Below, one piece after another: positions 17,973 to 26,397 of a DNA stretch of 64,000 nucleotides. A program made the position numbers and the translations under genes. Source of the DNA: JAWWOW01 sp033851265 (GTDB taxonomy: Bacteria > Actinomycetota > Actinomycetes > JAWWOW01). How positions within the stretch are numbered: position 1 is the first letter of the stretch; every line of letters starts with the position of its first letter. Below the pieces are notes generated by a model. The model saw only the letters and a program-made list of their open reading frames with translations. It searched no databases and had not been told where the DNA came from. The stretch covers positions 62,001 to 126,000 of the forward strand of contig JAWWOW010000005.1 in NCBI GenBank assembly GCA_033851265.1, in the 5' to 3' direction.

Positions 17973-19561
17973 CGTCGCGCGAGAACGGCGACGGTGAAGA
18001 GTTGCGCCGTCCGATCCGCCGGGCACTGATCTCTGTCTATGACAAGACCGGCTTGGTCGAGCTCGGTCGCTCCCTCGCGGACGCCGGGGTCGAGATCGTC
18101 TCGACCGGCTCGACCGCTGCGCAGCTGACCGATGCCGGCGTGGCGGTCACCGCTGTGACCGAGGTGACCGGTTTCCCCGAGTTTCTCGATGGCCGGGTGA
18201 AAACGCTGCACCCGAACATCCACGCTGGGTTGCTCGCCGACCTGCGCAAGCCCGAACACGTGTCGCAGCTCGCTGACTTTGGGGTGGAGCCGTTCGACTT
18301 GCTCGTATCGAACCTCTACCCGTTCCGCGAGACCGTGGCCGCGGGTGGCCCCGATGACGACATCGTCGAGCAGATCGACATCGGCGGCCCGGCGATGGTG
18401 CGAGCAGCGGCGAAGAACCATCCGTCCATCGCCGTCGTCGTCGATCCGGCGGCGTACTCCGACATCGTCGTCGCCGTCGCCGCGGGCGGTTTCACCTTCG
18501 CCGAACGCCGCGCGTTAGCGGCTGCGGCCTACGCCCACACAGCGGCGTACGACGTTGCCGTCGCGTCATGGTTCGCCAGCGCTTATGCACCGGACGACGT
18601 CGCGATGGCATCGCAGTTCCCGGCGTTCTTGGGTGCTACCTGGGATCGCGCCGATGTGCTGCGGTACGGCGAGAATCCGCACCAGCGTTCCGCGCTGTTC
18701 GTCAATCCTGATGCGAGTCCGGGGTTGGCGCATGCCGAGCAGCTGCACGGCAAGCAGATGTCGTACAACAACTACGTCGACACCGATGCGGCCTTGCGTG
18801 CGGCAAACGACTTCACCACGCCGGCTGTCGCCATCATCAAGCACGCGAACCCCTGCGGGATCGCAGTCGGTGCCGACGTCGCTGAGGCGCACCGCAAGGC
18901 GCACGCATGCGACCCGGTGTCCGCGTTCGGAGGAGTGATCGCGACCAACCGCCCGGTGTCGGTCGCGATGGCCGAGCAAGTCGCCGACATATTCACCGAG
19001 GTCATCGCCGCACCGGCGTACGACGACGGCGCCGTGGAAGTCCTCGCGCGCAAGCCCTCGATCCGGGTCCTGCGAGTCGAGGGTCACCCCGGACGGGGTA
19101 TCGAGCTGCGGCAGGTGAGCGGGGGACTGCTGCTGCAAACTGCCGACGCCATCAGCGAACCCGGCGACTCGCCAGCAGGCTGGGCGCTGCAATGCGGGGC
19201 ACCTGCTGATGACGCGACGCTGGCCGACCTCGAGTTCGCCTGGCGGGCGTGCCGCGCGGTGAAGTCCAACGCGATCCTGCTCGCGAACGATGGCGCCACC
19301 GTCGGTGTCGGCATGGGTCAGGTCAACCGTGTGGACGCGGCACGGCTCGCGGTCGCGCGTGCGGGGGAGCGAGCAGCCGGTGCGGTCGCAGCGAGCGACG
19401 CATTCTTTCCGTTCCCCGACGGGCTCGAGGTGCTCACCGCTGCCGGGGTGCGCGCGATCGTGCAACCCGGTGGGTCGGTGCGGGATGCCGAGGTCGTTGC
19501 GGCGGCTGACAAGGCCGGCGTGACCATGTACTTCACCGGCGTCCGCCACTTCTCCCACTGA
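17969..19561 (+). CDS. purH: Bifunctional AICAR formyltransferase / IMP cyclohydrolase
   Basis: 530 residues, the usual length. The N-terminal IMP cyclohydrolase (MGS-like) domain begins RRALISVYDKTGLVELG and includes TEVTGFPEFLDGRVKTLHP. The C-terminal AICAR transformylase domain has YGENPHQRSALF and the catalytic KHANPCGIAVG. It catalyses the last two steps to IMP with 10-formyl-THF. GTGA overlap with purN couples the two genes; folD follows after 17 nt and makes the folate one-carbon donor. Confidence 0.98.
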   Translation: MTSRENGDGEELRRPIRRALISVYDKTGLVELGRSLADAGVEIVSTGSTAAQLTDAGVAVTAVTEVTGFPEFLDGRVKTLHPNIHAGLLADLRKPEHVSQLADFGVEPFDLLVSNLYPFRETVAAGGPDDDIVEQIDIGGPAMVRAAAKNHPSIAVVVDPAAYSDIVVAVAAGGFTFAERRALAAAAYAHTAAYDVAVASWFASAYAPDDVAMASQFPAFLGATWDRADVLRYGENPHQRSALFVNPDASPGLAHAEQLHGKQMSYNNYVDTDAALRAANDFTTPAVAIIKHANPCGIAVGADVAEAHRKAHACDPVSAFGGVIATNRPVSVAMAEQVADIFTEVIAAPAYDDGAVEVLARKPSIRVLRVEGHPGRGIELRQVSGGLLLQTADAISEPGDSPAGWALQCGAPADDATLADLEFAWRACRAVKSNAILLANDGATVGVGMGQVNRVDAARLAVARAGERAAGAVAASDAFFPFPDGLEVLTAAGVRAIVQPGGSVRDAEVVAAADKAGVTMYFTGVRHFSH

Positions 19562-19578
19562 ATGAAAGACTGAGTCGT

Positions 19579-20424
19579 GTGAGCGCGACGATTCTGGACG
19601 GCAAGGCGACGGCGGCCACCATCCGCGCCGACATCAAGGGGCGGGTGGCCGCACTTGCCGCGCGGGGCCTGGTACCCGGTCTCGGCACGGTGCTCGTCGG
19701 TGATGATCCCGGCAGCCGCGCGTACGTCCGCGGCAAGCACGCCGACTGCGCAGAAGTCGGGATCGCCAGCATCGAGCGCGCGCTGCCAGCGACGGCATCG
19801 CAGGCTGATTTGTTCGCGGTCATCGACGAGCTCAACAACGACCCCGCGTGCACCGGCTACATCGTCCAGTTGCCGTTGCCGAAGGGCCTCGACGAGGGCG
19901 CGGCCCTCGAGCGGATGGATCCAGCGAAGGACGCCGATGGCCTGCACCCCATGAATCTCGGTCGCCTCGTCCTTGGACAACCCGGCCCGCTCCCGTGTAC
20001 GCCGCGCGGGATCGTCGAGTTGATGCGCCGGTACGACGTAGCGCTGGCCGGCGCCGAGGTCACCGTCGTCGGTCGTGGTGTCACGGTCGGACGTCCGCTC
20101 GGTCTGCTCCTCACCCGCAAGAGTGAGAACGCGACGGTAACGCTGTGCCACACCGGCACCAAGGACGTTGAGTCGCACGTTCGCGCAGCTGACGTCGTGG
20201 TCGCGGCGGCCGGCGTACCCGGCCTGATCCGGCCCGAGTGGGTTCGGCCCGGTGCAGCAGTGCTGGACGTCGGGATCACGCGAACCGATGCCGGTCTCGT
20301 CGGTGACGTCGACCCCGGCGTCAGGGAGGTTGCGGGCTTCTTGGCGCCGATGCCGGGCGGTGTAGGCCCGATGACGCGGGCGATGTTGCTGATGAACGTC
20401 GTCGAAGCCGCAGAGCGCACCTAG
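19579..20424 (+). CDS. folD: Methylenetetrahydrofolate dehydrogenase / cyclohydrolase
   Basis: 281 residues. SRAYVRGKHADCAEVGI contains the YxxxK catalytic pair, QLPLPKGLD and DVDGLHP-like DADGLHPMNLG are folate contacts, and TPRGIVELM and VVGRGVTVGRPLGLLL form the NADP site. It interconverts 5,10-methylene- and 10-formyl-THF. The GTG start has GAAAG upstream. It is the last gene of the purN-purH-folD unit and converges with the FHA gene, 3 bp away. Confidence 0.97.
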   Translation: MSATILDGKATAATIRADIKGRVAALAARGLVPGLGTVLVGDDPGSRAYVRGKHADCAEVGIASIERALPATASQADLFAVIDELNNDPACTGYIVQLPLPKGLDEGAALERMDPAKDADGLHPMNLGRLVLGQPGPLPCTPRGIVELMRRYDVALAGAEVTVVGRGVTVGRPLGLLLTRKSENATVTLCHTGTKDVESHVRAADVVVAAAGVPGLIRPEWVRPGAAVLDVGITRTDAGLVGDVDPGVREVAGFLAPMPGGVGPMTRAMLLMNVVEAAERT

Positions 20425-20427
20425 GGC

Positions 20428-21087
20428 TTAACCGGCGCGGCGGATCCGTTCGTCGTCGGTCGACGGCAGCGGTCGGACGACGCCGACTGCGATGACCTCA
20501 TTGGCGAGGCGCGCTCGTCGGTTGACGCCCTCGGGAATCCGGAACTTCTGGTAGAGCCGCAGCAGGTGCTGCTTCACGGCCGCCTCAGTGACGACGAGTT
20601 CGTCAGCGATCTCGCGAGCACTGCCCGGTGCGACAAACGCGTCCTGTTGCAGCGCAGGTCGGCAAAGTGCGTTGAGCACCTCTATCTCGCGGCGGGTGAG
20701 GTCAGGTGCGTTGACCTTGCGAAGCTCGACCGTGTCGTCCTCTTGCTGGCCCTGCGCCCCAATGCCACCGACACGAGCACGTGTCGAGCCGAAGGAGACG
20801 ACATCGCCGTCAGTGAGGACGCGGCGTCCGATGGGCCGCCCGTTGATCCGGGTCCCATTGGCGGACAAGCCGAGGTCGCTGACATAAACGAACGGACCAC
20901 GCCGGATGAGCTCGGCATGAAATCGCGAGACGCTCGGATCGGCGAGCTGGATGTCGACGCCGTCGCCTCGGCCCACAGTCATGACAGCGCCTTGCAGCTC
21001 GAAGACCTGGCCTGACTCTTCTACACGCAGGTACGGCGTTGCCACCGGTCTCCCTCCGGACATGTGCTGTGGTTGCGACGAGGACAT
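20428..21087 (-). CDS. FHA domain protein with LuxR-type helix-turn-helix
   Basis: About 219 residues. The FHA domain is near residues 25-110: MTVGRGDGVDIQLADPSVSR with SRFHAEL, then LGLSANGTRING, the phosphothreonine-binding loops. The C-terminal region LTRREIEVLNALCRP, REIADELVVTEAAVKQHLLRL is a GerE/LuxR-like DNA-binding helix-turn-helix. So it is probably a transcription factor recruited to, or switched by, a phosphorylated partner; the Ser/Thr kinase at 31494-33068 is one candidate, by inference only. ATG at 21087 is used; another is at 21063. Confidence 0.85.
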   Translation of the reverse strand: MSSSQPQHMSGGRPVATPYLRVEESGQVFELQGAVMTVGRGDGVDIQLADPSVSRFHAELIRRGPFVYVSDLGLSANGTRINGRPIGRRVLTDGDVVSFGSTRARVGGIGAQGQQEDDTVELRKVNAPDLTRREIEVLNALCRPALQQDAFVAPGSAREIADELVVTEAAVKQHLLRLYQKFRIPEGVNRRARLANEVIAVGVVRPLPSTDDERIRRAG

Positions 21088-21179
21088 CAAAGGTCGTACC
21101 CAGCGTTCCCGGTCCCTACCCTGCGTGGCCGATCTCGCCTGATACCGCTGGTGCCGCCGTGACGCTCGCTGCGCGCGGC

Positions 21180-21185
21180 TACACT
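21180..21185 (+). promoter_or_regulatory. -10 hexamer TACACT for leaderless ACT-domain gene
   Basis: TACACT lies 8 nt before the GTG at 21194. No Shine-Dalgarno sequence is visible. Confidence 0.55.
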
Positions 21186-21193
21186 CGCGCCGC

Positions 21194-21628
21194 GTGAGCA
21201 CGCTGAGTGACTCCCTTTCCGACCTGAGTCCACGCCTGGATCCCACCCATCTCGCCGTCGCCCGGTTTCCCGCGAGCTGGGAGCCAATCGGGACGCCGGG
21301 GGGTTTCTGCGCCATCGTTCGCTCCGAGGACGAAGTCACCGTCGTCTGCGCAGAAGACGCGCTCACCAACGGTGTGCTGTCGGCAGAACCACCACTTGCA
21401 CATGAGCATGGTTGGCGACGGATCACGTTCCCTGGACCGCTGCCGTGGGAGCTGGTCGGTTTCCTCGCCGACGTAGCCAGTCGGCTCGCCGGCGCGCAGA
21501 TCCCGTTCACGTCGTTGGCCGGCTTCACCACTGATCACGTACTCGTGCGGGCCGCCCAGGCAGACCTCGCGGTGACCGTTCTCGAGGGCAAGCCACCGCC
21601 GCAGCAACGGCCGGGCACGAATCCGTGA
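21194..21628 (+). CDS. ACT-like domain protein
   Basis: 144 residues. FCAIVRSEDEVTVVCAEDAL, ITFPGPLPWELVGFLADVASRL and AGAQIPFTSLAGFTTDHVLVRA follow the beta-alpha-beta pattern of the ACT_7/CASTOR-like family of small amino-acid-sensing proteins. Ligand and role are unknown. Soluble, no signal. Its last codons overlap the GTG of the next gene by 4 nt, so it is co-translated with the DUF3017 membrane protein. Confidence 0.8.
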   Translation: MSTLSDSLSDLSPRLDPTHLAVARFPASWEPIGTPGGFCAIVRSEDEVTVVCAEDALTNGVLSAEPPLAHEHGWRRITFPGPLPWELVGFLADVASRLAGAQIPFTSLAGFTTDHVLVRAAQADLAVTVLEGKPPPQQRPGTNP

Positions 21629-22002
21629 GTGACGTGCCGGACGGGTCGCCAGCCGACGCGGCACCGGCACCGGCATCGCAACCGGCATCAACACCCGCAC
21701 CCGCCGCTGTCGTCCCGCGTCGGCGCTGGCGGCCGCCCATCATCGGTGAGCCGTTGGTTGTGGTGTTGGCCACCGTCGGCGTCGGGCTCTGGCTCGTGTG
21801 GGTGCATCACCCGCGCAAGGGGCTGGGCACCATCGCGCTGGCACTTCTCGTCGCGGGTCTGCTCCGGTTCGTGCTACCGCCGCGCGACGCGGGCCTCCTC
21901 GTCGTACGCAGTCGCCTGATGGATGTCGCACTTCTCGTACTCATGGCTGGAGCGGTTGTCGCGCTTGCGCTGGTACAGAACTTCCCGGGTCACGGGCGGT
22001 GA
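21625..22002 (+). CDS. DUF3017 membrane protein
   Basis: 125 residues. An Ala/Pro-rich, disordered N-terminus is followed by three membrane helices (GEPLVVVLATVGVGLWLVWV, GTIALALLVAGLLRFVLPP and LMDVALLVLMAGAVVALALV). The order matches DUF3017 proteins found downstream of folD in actinobacteria. Function unknown. GTGA overlap with the ACT-domain gene. Confidence 0.85.
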   Translation: MSDVPDGSPADAAPAPASQPASTPAPAAVVPRRRWRPPIIGEPLVVVLATVGVGLWLVWVHHPRKGLGTIALALLVAGLLRFVLPPRDAGLLVVRSRLMDVALLVLMAGAVVALALVQNFPGHGR

Positions 22003-22088
22003 GCCAGCCCGAGTTTCGCTCGGATAGCCTCGCCGTCGTTCTGTAACCACCGACGCAAGCCGTCAATCCCACTGGGAGGAACCGAACG

Positions 22089-23192
22089 GTGACGACGCAT
22101 CGTGTGACCTTGATTCCCGGTGATGGGGTCGGACCGGAGTTGACGGAAGCGACCCGTCGGGTCCTCGAGGCAGCTATCGCCACGTCGGGCGGCAGTTTCG
22201 ACTGGGACGTACAGGAAGCCGGCGTCGACGTCATGGAGAAGGCCGGCACACCGTTGCCACCCGAAACGATCGAGTCGATCCGCCGCAACAAGGTCGCCAT
22301 CAAGGGTCCGATCACGACGCCGATCGGCACCGGGTTCCGCTCGGTCAACGTCGCCCTTCGCTTCGAGCTCGAGCTCTACGCCTGCCTGCGGCCGTGCAAG
22401 ACCTACCCCGGTGTCCGGTCGCGCTTCGACGACGTCGACGTGGTCATTGTTCGGGAGAACACCGAGGACCTCTACGCCGGCATCGAGTTCGAGACTGGTA
22501 CGCCGGACAACAAGAAGCTCGTCAACTACCTCAATACCGAATTCCCGCAGAACAAGAAGATCCGCGAGGACTCCGGCATCTCCATCAAGCCGATCAGCCG
22601 TTTCGGTTCGGAGCGAATCATCAGGTTCGCGTTCGACTACGCCAAGGCGAACAACCGCAAGCGTGTCCACTGCATCACCAAGTCGAACATCATGAAGTTC
22701 ACCGACGGCCTGTTCCTAGCGACGTTCCGCGATGTCGCCAAGGAGTACCCGGACATCGAGCCGTGGGAGAACCTCGTGGACGCCGCATGCATGGGTCTCG
22801 TGCAGCGCCCCGAGGAGTGGGACGTGCTCGTCCTGCCCAACCTCTACGGCGACATCCTGAGCGACCTGACCGCCGGCATGGTGGGCGGCCTCGGCGTCGC
22901 CCCGGGCGGGAATTACGGGACCGACGCTGCGGTCTTCGAGGCGACTCACGGCAGCGCGCCGAAGTACAAGGGTCAGAACAAGGTCAACCCGACCGCGATG
23001 ATCCTGTCGGGAATGCTCATGCTTCGTCACCTCGGTGAGGACGCAGCAGCCGACAAGCTCGAACAAGCCGTCGCGTCCGTGCTCGGGGAAGGCAAGAGCA
23101 CGACGTACGACATGAAGCCGTCGCGTGACGATCCATCGGCGGTTGGTACGTCGCAGTACGCGGACGCCATAATCGAGAAGCTGGAGGCCTGA
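22089..23192 (+). CDS. Isocitrate dehydrogenase, homodimeric beta-decarboxylating family
   Basis: 367 residues. LIPGDGVGPEL opens the family fold. FRSVNVALRFELELYACLRP carries the isocitrate-binding Ser85, Asn87, Arg91 and Arg101, ENTEDLYAGIE has catalytic Tyr129, and ITKSNIMK has Lys198. The cofactor loop reads HGSAPKYKGQNKVNP: Lys292 and Tyr293 match E. coli Icd Lys344 and Tyr345, which bind the NADP phosphate, but the residue at Icd Arg395 is not Arg. So NADP versus NAD is open. GGGAGGA precedes the GTG. It is followed 4 nt later by mdh, so two TCA enzymes are co-transcribed. Confidence 0.92.
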   Translation: MTTHRVTLIPGDGVGPELTEATRRVLEAAIATSGGSFDWDVQEAGVDVMEKAGTPLPPETIESIRRNKVAIKGPITTPIGTGFRSVNVALRFELELYACLRPCKTYPGVRSRFDDVDVVIVRENTEDLYAGIEFETGTPDNKKLVNYLNTEFPQNKKIREDSGISIKPISRFGSERIIRFAFDYAKANNRKRVHCITKSNIMKFTDGLFLATFRDVAKEYPDIEPWENLVDAACMGLVQRPEEWDVLVLPNLYGDILSDLTAGMVGGLGVAPGGNYGTDAAVFEATHGSAPKYKGQNKVNPTAMILSGMLMLRHLGEDAAADKLEQAVASVLGEGKSTTYDMKPSRDDPSAVGTSQYADAIIEKLEA

Positions 23193-23196
23193 CCCC

Positions 23197-24180
23197 ATGG
23201 CCGGTGTCACCCGAGTCACCGTCACCGGAGCCGCTGGTCAGATCGGCTACGCGCTGCTCTTCCGCATCGCTTCCGGTCAGCTGCTCGGTCCTAACACGCC
23301 GGTCTCGCTGCGGCTGTTGGAGATTCCGGCCGCCGTTCGCGCGGCAGAGGGCACCGCAATGGAGCTGCAGGACTGCGCGTTCCCGTTGCTCGACTCGATC
23401 GAGATCTTTGATGACCCGACGCCCGCGTTCGACGGGGTCAACGTCGCGTTGCTCGTCGGCGCCCGGCCGCGCACCGCGGGCATGGAGCGGGGTGACCTGC
23501 TCGAGGCCAACGGCGGCATCTTCAAGCCGCAAGGTGCCGCGATCAACGCCGGTGCTGCCGATGACATTCGCGTGCTCGTGGTTGGCAACCCGGCCAACAC
23601 CAACGCGCTCATCGCGCAGTCAAACGCGCCCGACGTACCCGCGGACCGTTTCACCGCAATGATGCGGCTGGACCACAACCGGGCGATCGCGCAGCTGTCG
23701 GAACATCTCGGTGTGGCCGTCACCGCGATCAAGAAGATGACGATCTGGGGCAACCACTCCGCAACGCAGTACCCCGACCTCTACCACGCGGAAGTCGACG
23801 GCACGATCGCCGCCGACAAGGTCGACGAGGCATGGCTGCGCGACACGTTCATCCCGACTGTCGCCAAGCGCGGCGCGGCGATCATCGACGCGCGCGGGCA
23901 GTCGTCGGCTGCTTCGGCCGCCAACGCAGCGATCGACCACGTCTACAACTGGGTCAACGGCACCGCCGACGGCGACTGGACATCGGCAGCGCTGCCGTCG
24001 GATGGGTCGTACGGCGTACCTCAAGGCCTCATCTCGTCGTTCCCCGTCACGTCGAAGGGCGGGAAGTGGGAGGTCGTCCAGGGCCTCGACATCAACGACT
24101 TCTCGCGCGAGCGCATCGACGCGTCGGTGAAAGAGCTCGAAGAGGAACGCGATGCAGTCAAGGGCCTCGGCCTGATCTGA
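23197..24180 (+). CDS. mdh: Malate dehydrogenase
   Basis: 327 residues of the cytosolic-type MDH family. VTGAAGQIGYALLFRIASG is the NAD-binding loop, GARPRTAGMERGDLL is the substrate loop with the mobile Arg, VVGNPANTNALI follows, and MTIWGNHSATQYPDL carries the catalytic His. GGAGG lies at the end of the upstream gene, 9 nt before the ATG. It oxidises malate to oxaloacetate in the TCA cycle. Confidence 0.97.
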   Translation: MAGVTRVTVTGAAGQIGYALLFRIASGQLLGPNTPVSLRLLEIPAAVRAAEGTAMELQDCAFPLLDSIEIFDDPTPAFDGVNVALLVGARPRTAGMERGDLLEANGGIFKPQGAAINAGAADDIRVLVVGNPANTNALIAQSNAPDVPADRFTAMMRLDHNRAIAQLSEHLGVAVTAIKKMTIWGNHSATQYPDLYHAEVDGTIAADKVDEAWLRDTFIPTVAKRGAAIIDARGQSSAASAANAAIDHVYNWVNGTADGDWTSAALPSDGSYGVPQGLISSFPVTSKGGKWEVVQGLDINDFSRERIDASVKELEEERDAVKGLGLI

Positions 24181-24240
24181 CCCGGCTACGCCCGCGCAAC
24201 CTCCCTAGCGCGGCGCCCGCGCGCAGTCGAAGATCGCGGC

Positions 24241-24876
24241 ATGCGTCCCAGCCGCATTGCCATCAGCCTGCTCCTCATTGGTGCCTTCGTCGGGCTCGGC
24301 GTAGCAACCTCGCCGGCGGCGCATGCCGCGTGCGCGGCCTCGACCTTGCCGAACCAGCAGCAGCTCAAGCGACTGATCACCGGTGCGCCGACGGTGTTCG
24401 TCGGAACCGTGACGAGTAGAGGCGACGCGCGCGAAGTGGCTGGCGTCGTCTACACGCCGGTCACGTTCAAGGTCGCCGTGTTCTTGCACGGCACAGCGCA
24501 TCGGAGCGTGACGCTGCTCACTTTCGGCGGGGCCCTGCCAGGACAGGGTGGTGTGTCGAGTGGCGAGGCCCAGACCTATGAGGGCGGAGGGCTCCAATTG
24601 GCCGCGGCAGCGGCCAGTCATGGCGAACTGATCAGCGAGGATGTCTGCTACGGGACCGGCGAGGTGTCTGCGTCAATGGTGCGCGAGCTTGTCGCACTCG
24701 CTAACCACCCCACGATCTATGACGACCGATTCCTGCCGACGCCACCGGTCGACACGCCAAAGTTGCCGTTCACCGGTCCCGTTGTAGTGCTTCGGCTCGC
24801 GCTGGTCGGCGCTGCGCTGTTGGTCGGCGGCTGCGCGATGCTCGCCATGGCTGCAATGCGCCGGCAACGATCCTGA
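24241..24876 (+). CDS. Secreted protein with LPxTG-type wall-anchor signal
   Basis: 211 residues. A clear signal peptide (IAISLLLIGAFVGLGVATS, cleavage near AAHA) leads to a small domain with an early Cys (HAACAAST) and a later one (DVCYGTGEV), possibly a disulfide. The fold resembles the tissue-inhibitor/OB-like TIMP fold in pattern (TPVTFKVAVFLHG) but I cannot confirm it. The C-terminus reads KLPFTG, a hydrophobic helix, then MRRQRS, which is a sortase LPxTG signal. So it is probably attached to the cell wall; function unknown. A palindrome sits at its stop codon. Confidence 0.8.
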   Translation: MRPSRIAISLLLIGAFVGLGVATSPAAHAACAASTLPNQQQLKRLITGAPTVFVGTVTSRGDAREVAGVVYTPVTFKVAVFLHGTAHRSVTLLTFGGALPGQGGVSSGEAQTYEGGGLQLAAAAASHGELISEDVCYGTGEVSASMVRELVALANHPTIYDDRFLPTPPVDTPKLPFTGPVVVLRLALVGAALLVGGCAMLAMAAMRRQRS

Positions 24877-24889
24877 CTGCAACAGTCAG
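24873..24889. terminator. Perfect palindrome at the stop of the LPxTG gene
   Basis: CTGACTG-CAA-CAGTCAG is a 7-bp stem with a 3-nt loop that includes the TGA stop. No U-tract follows. It may end transcription or protect the 3' end; inference only. Confidence 0.4.
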
Positions 24890-24968
24890 CACACAACTGA
24901 GCGCTGACCCGCATCCAGAGGCGTCGCAGTACGCTCGCGTCGATCAACTGCTGAGACGGTTGTGTGCT
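24888..24968. repeat. 10-bp inverted repeat upstream of the NTF2-like gene
   Basis: AGCACACAAC at 24888-24897 is the exact reverse complement of GTTGTGTGCT at 24959-24968. The arms are 61 bp apart and the right arm is 26 bp before the GTG start. It could be a paired operator or an mRNA leader stem. Confidence 0.5.
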
Positions 24969-24994
24969 GTGTGTCGGCGAGGGAGGGGCGAATC

Positions 24995-25483
24995 GTGACC
25001 GATGACGTCGCGCGTGAGGCGTTGAAGACGTTCGAAGAGATGATCGCTCTGCGCAAGCGCATCGAAGCGGGTGAGGCGCCGTGGTCGGCGCTGGCGGACT
25101 ACTTCACCGAAGACGCGGTTTACATCGACTCGGCGTGGGGCCGCTACGAAGGCCGCGATGCCATCTTGGCGTTCATGGACGCGAGCATGGCTGGTCTCGA
25201 CGACTGGGTGTTCCCAGAGCACTGGACGATCGCGGACGGGGATCGCGTGGTCAGCTACTGGTCCAACGTGCTGCCCGGCAAGCGCCCGGACGGCTCGGCG
25301 TACGAAGTGCCTGGGGTCTCCATCTGCCGCTACGCCGGAGACGGCAAGTTCGACTACGAGTACGACATCTTCAACATGGTGCAGATCTTCGAGGTCATGA
25401 AGGACAGCAACTGGCAGCCAGCCGGCCCGATGAACGCCCCTCCGGACCAGCCGATCCGCGACGTCACCCCACCGGCCCGCTAG
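24995..25483 (+). CDS. SnoaL/NTF2-like family protein
   Basis: 162 residues with the NTF2-like cone fold pattern: FEEMIALRKRIEAGEAPWSAL, DYFTEDAVYIDSAWGRYEGRD, ILAFMDASMAGLDDW, DGDRVVSYWSNVLPG. Family members are polyketide cyclases, limonene epoxide hydrolase-like enzymes and binding proteins; no specific active-site set is clear. GGGAGGGG lies 6-7 nt before the GTG at 24995 and decides the start over a TTG/GTG further upstream at 24962. A 10-bp inverted repeat lies upstream. Confidence 0.85.
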   Translation: MTDDVAREALKTFEEMIALRKRIEAGEAPWSALADYFTEDAVYIDSAWGRYEGRDAILAFMDASMAGLDDWVFPEHWTIADGDRVVSYWSNVLPGKRPDGSAYEVPGVSICRYAGDGKFDYEYDIFNMVQIFEVMKDSNWQPAGPMNAPPDQPIRDVTPPAR

Positions 25484-25491
25484 CCAGCTGT

Positions 25492-25593
25492 TTAGCCAAG
25501 GACTCCGAGCAAGAGCAACAGGATCAGCGTGCCCACGATCGAAATGAGCAGCGATCCGAGGCAGCCGAGGTTGTTGCTGAAGAACAGGAACAC
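25492..25593 (-). CDS. 33-residue single-helix membrane protein
   Basis: A small gene too short for usual callers. It reads MFLFFSNNLGCLGSLLISIV then a leucine-rich helix ending LLGVLG, with GAGG 6 nt before the GTG. I recall similar 30-40-residue proteins with an SNxLGCLGSL motif in actinobacterial genomes, and the strong hydrophobic design argues against chance. It should be a single-pass membrane peptide; role unknown. Confidence 0.65.
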   Translation of the reverse strand: MFLFFSNNLGCLGSLLISIVGTLILLLLLGVLG

Positions 25594-25654
25594 ACGCGGC
25601 CTCTACCCACCCCTGGCACGTTACGTACACCGGATGACTGTCAGATCCCGCTAG

Positions 25655-25660
25655 TACCGT
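25655..25660 (+). promoter_or_regulatory. -10 hexamer TACCGT for leaderless alkB-like gene
   Basis: TACCGT lies 7 nt before the GTG at 25668; no Shine-Dalgarno sequence is seen. Confidence 0.45.
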
Positions 25661-25667
25661 CGGTGGT

Positions 25668-26312
25668 GTGACGACGGAAGCCGAGGGCCGCACCTGGGTG
25701 CGCGGCACGCTGGAACGCCATCAGCTCGACGACTCGTCCTGGATTGACATTGGGCTCGGCTGGCTCGCTGATCCCGATGAGATCTACGCCGCCCTTGCCG
25801 AGGGCGTTGCGTGGCGGCAGGCAACGATCTGGACCTACGACCACAACCGGCCCGAGCCCCGCCTGTCGGCGTCGTGCCGTCCCGGTGTCGAGGCGCCCCA
25901 CCCCGCCGTCACCGAGATCCACAAGACGCTGCGACGCCACTACGGCGTCGAGCTGTCCGGCGTCGGGCTCTCGATGTATCGCGACGGCCGTGACGCGATG
26001 GGTGCCCATCGTGACCGGGACCTCCGCCATTGCGAGGACACGCTCATCGCGATCGTGTCGCTGGGCGCCACCCGGCCGTGGACGCTAACGCCGCGAAACA
26101 GCCGAACGCCCGCCATGGACATCGCGCCTGCCTCGGGGGACGTGGTCGTGATGGGCGGCAGAGCGCAAGTCAACTGGCTGCACGGCGTACCCCCGGCCCT
26201 CGGCGCGCGCGGTGGGCGCATCAGCATGCAGTGGCGCTGGACATCGGGCCGCGGGCGCCCCGAGCGTGGCGGCGGCTCTCGTGCACCGCGGATGTACGGC
26301 GGCGGCCGCTGA
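25668..26312 (+). CDS. AlkB-like Fe(II)/2-oxoglutarate dioxygenase
   Basis: 214 residues. The metal site HxD is in GAHRDRD, the distal His in NWLHGVP, and the 2-oxoglutarate Arg in GGRISMQWRW. YDHNRPEPRLSASC resembles the AlkB nucleotide-recognition lid. It probably demethylates alkylated DNA or RNA bases. The C-terminal tail is Arg/Gly-rich (SGRGRPERGGGSRAPR), which may bind nucleic acid. Confidence 0.9.
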   Translation: MTTEAEGRTWVRGTLERHQLDDSSWIDIGLGWLADPDEIYAALAEGVAWRQATIWTYDHNRPEPRLSASCRPGVEAPHPAVTEIHKTLRRHYGVELSGVGLSMYRDGRDAMGAHRDRDLRHCEDTLIAIVSLGATRPWTLTPRNSRTPAMDIAPASGDVVVMGGRAQVNWLHGVPPALGARGGRISMQWRWTSGRGRPERGGGSRAPRMYGGGR

Positions 26313-26397
26313 CGTCTTTTGCGTGCATCGGGCACCGACTGGGCAGCCCGTACGCTTGGAGCGTGGACGGTTCGTCCGGTCATACCGGCGGTGACTT

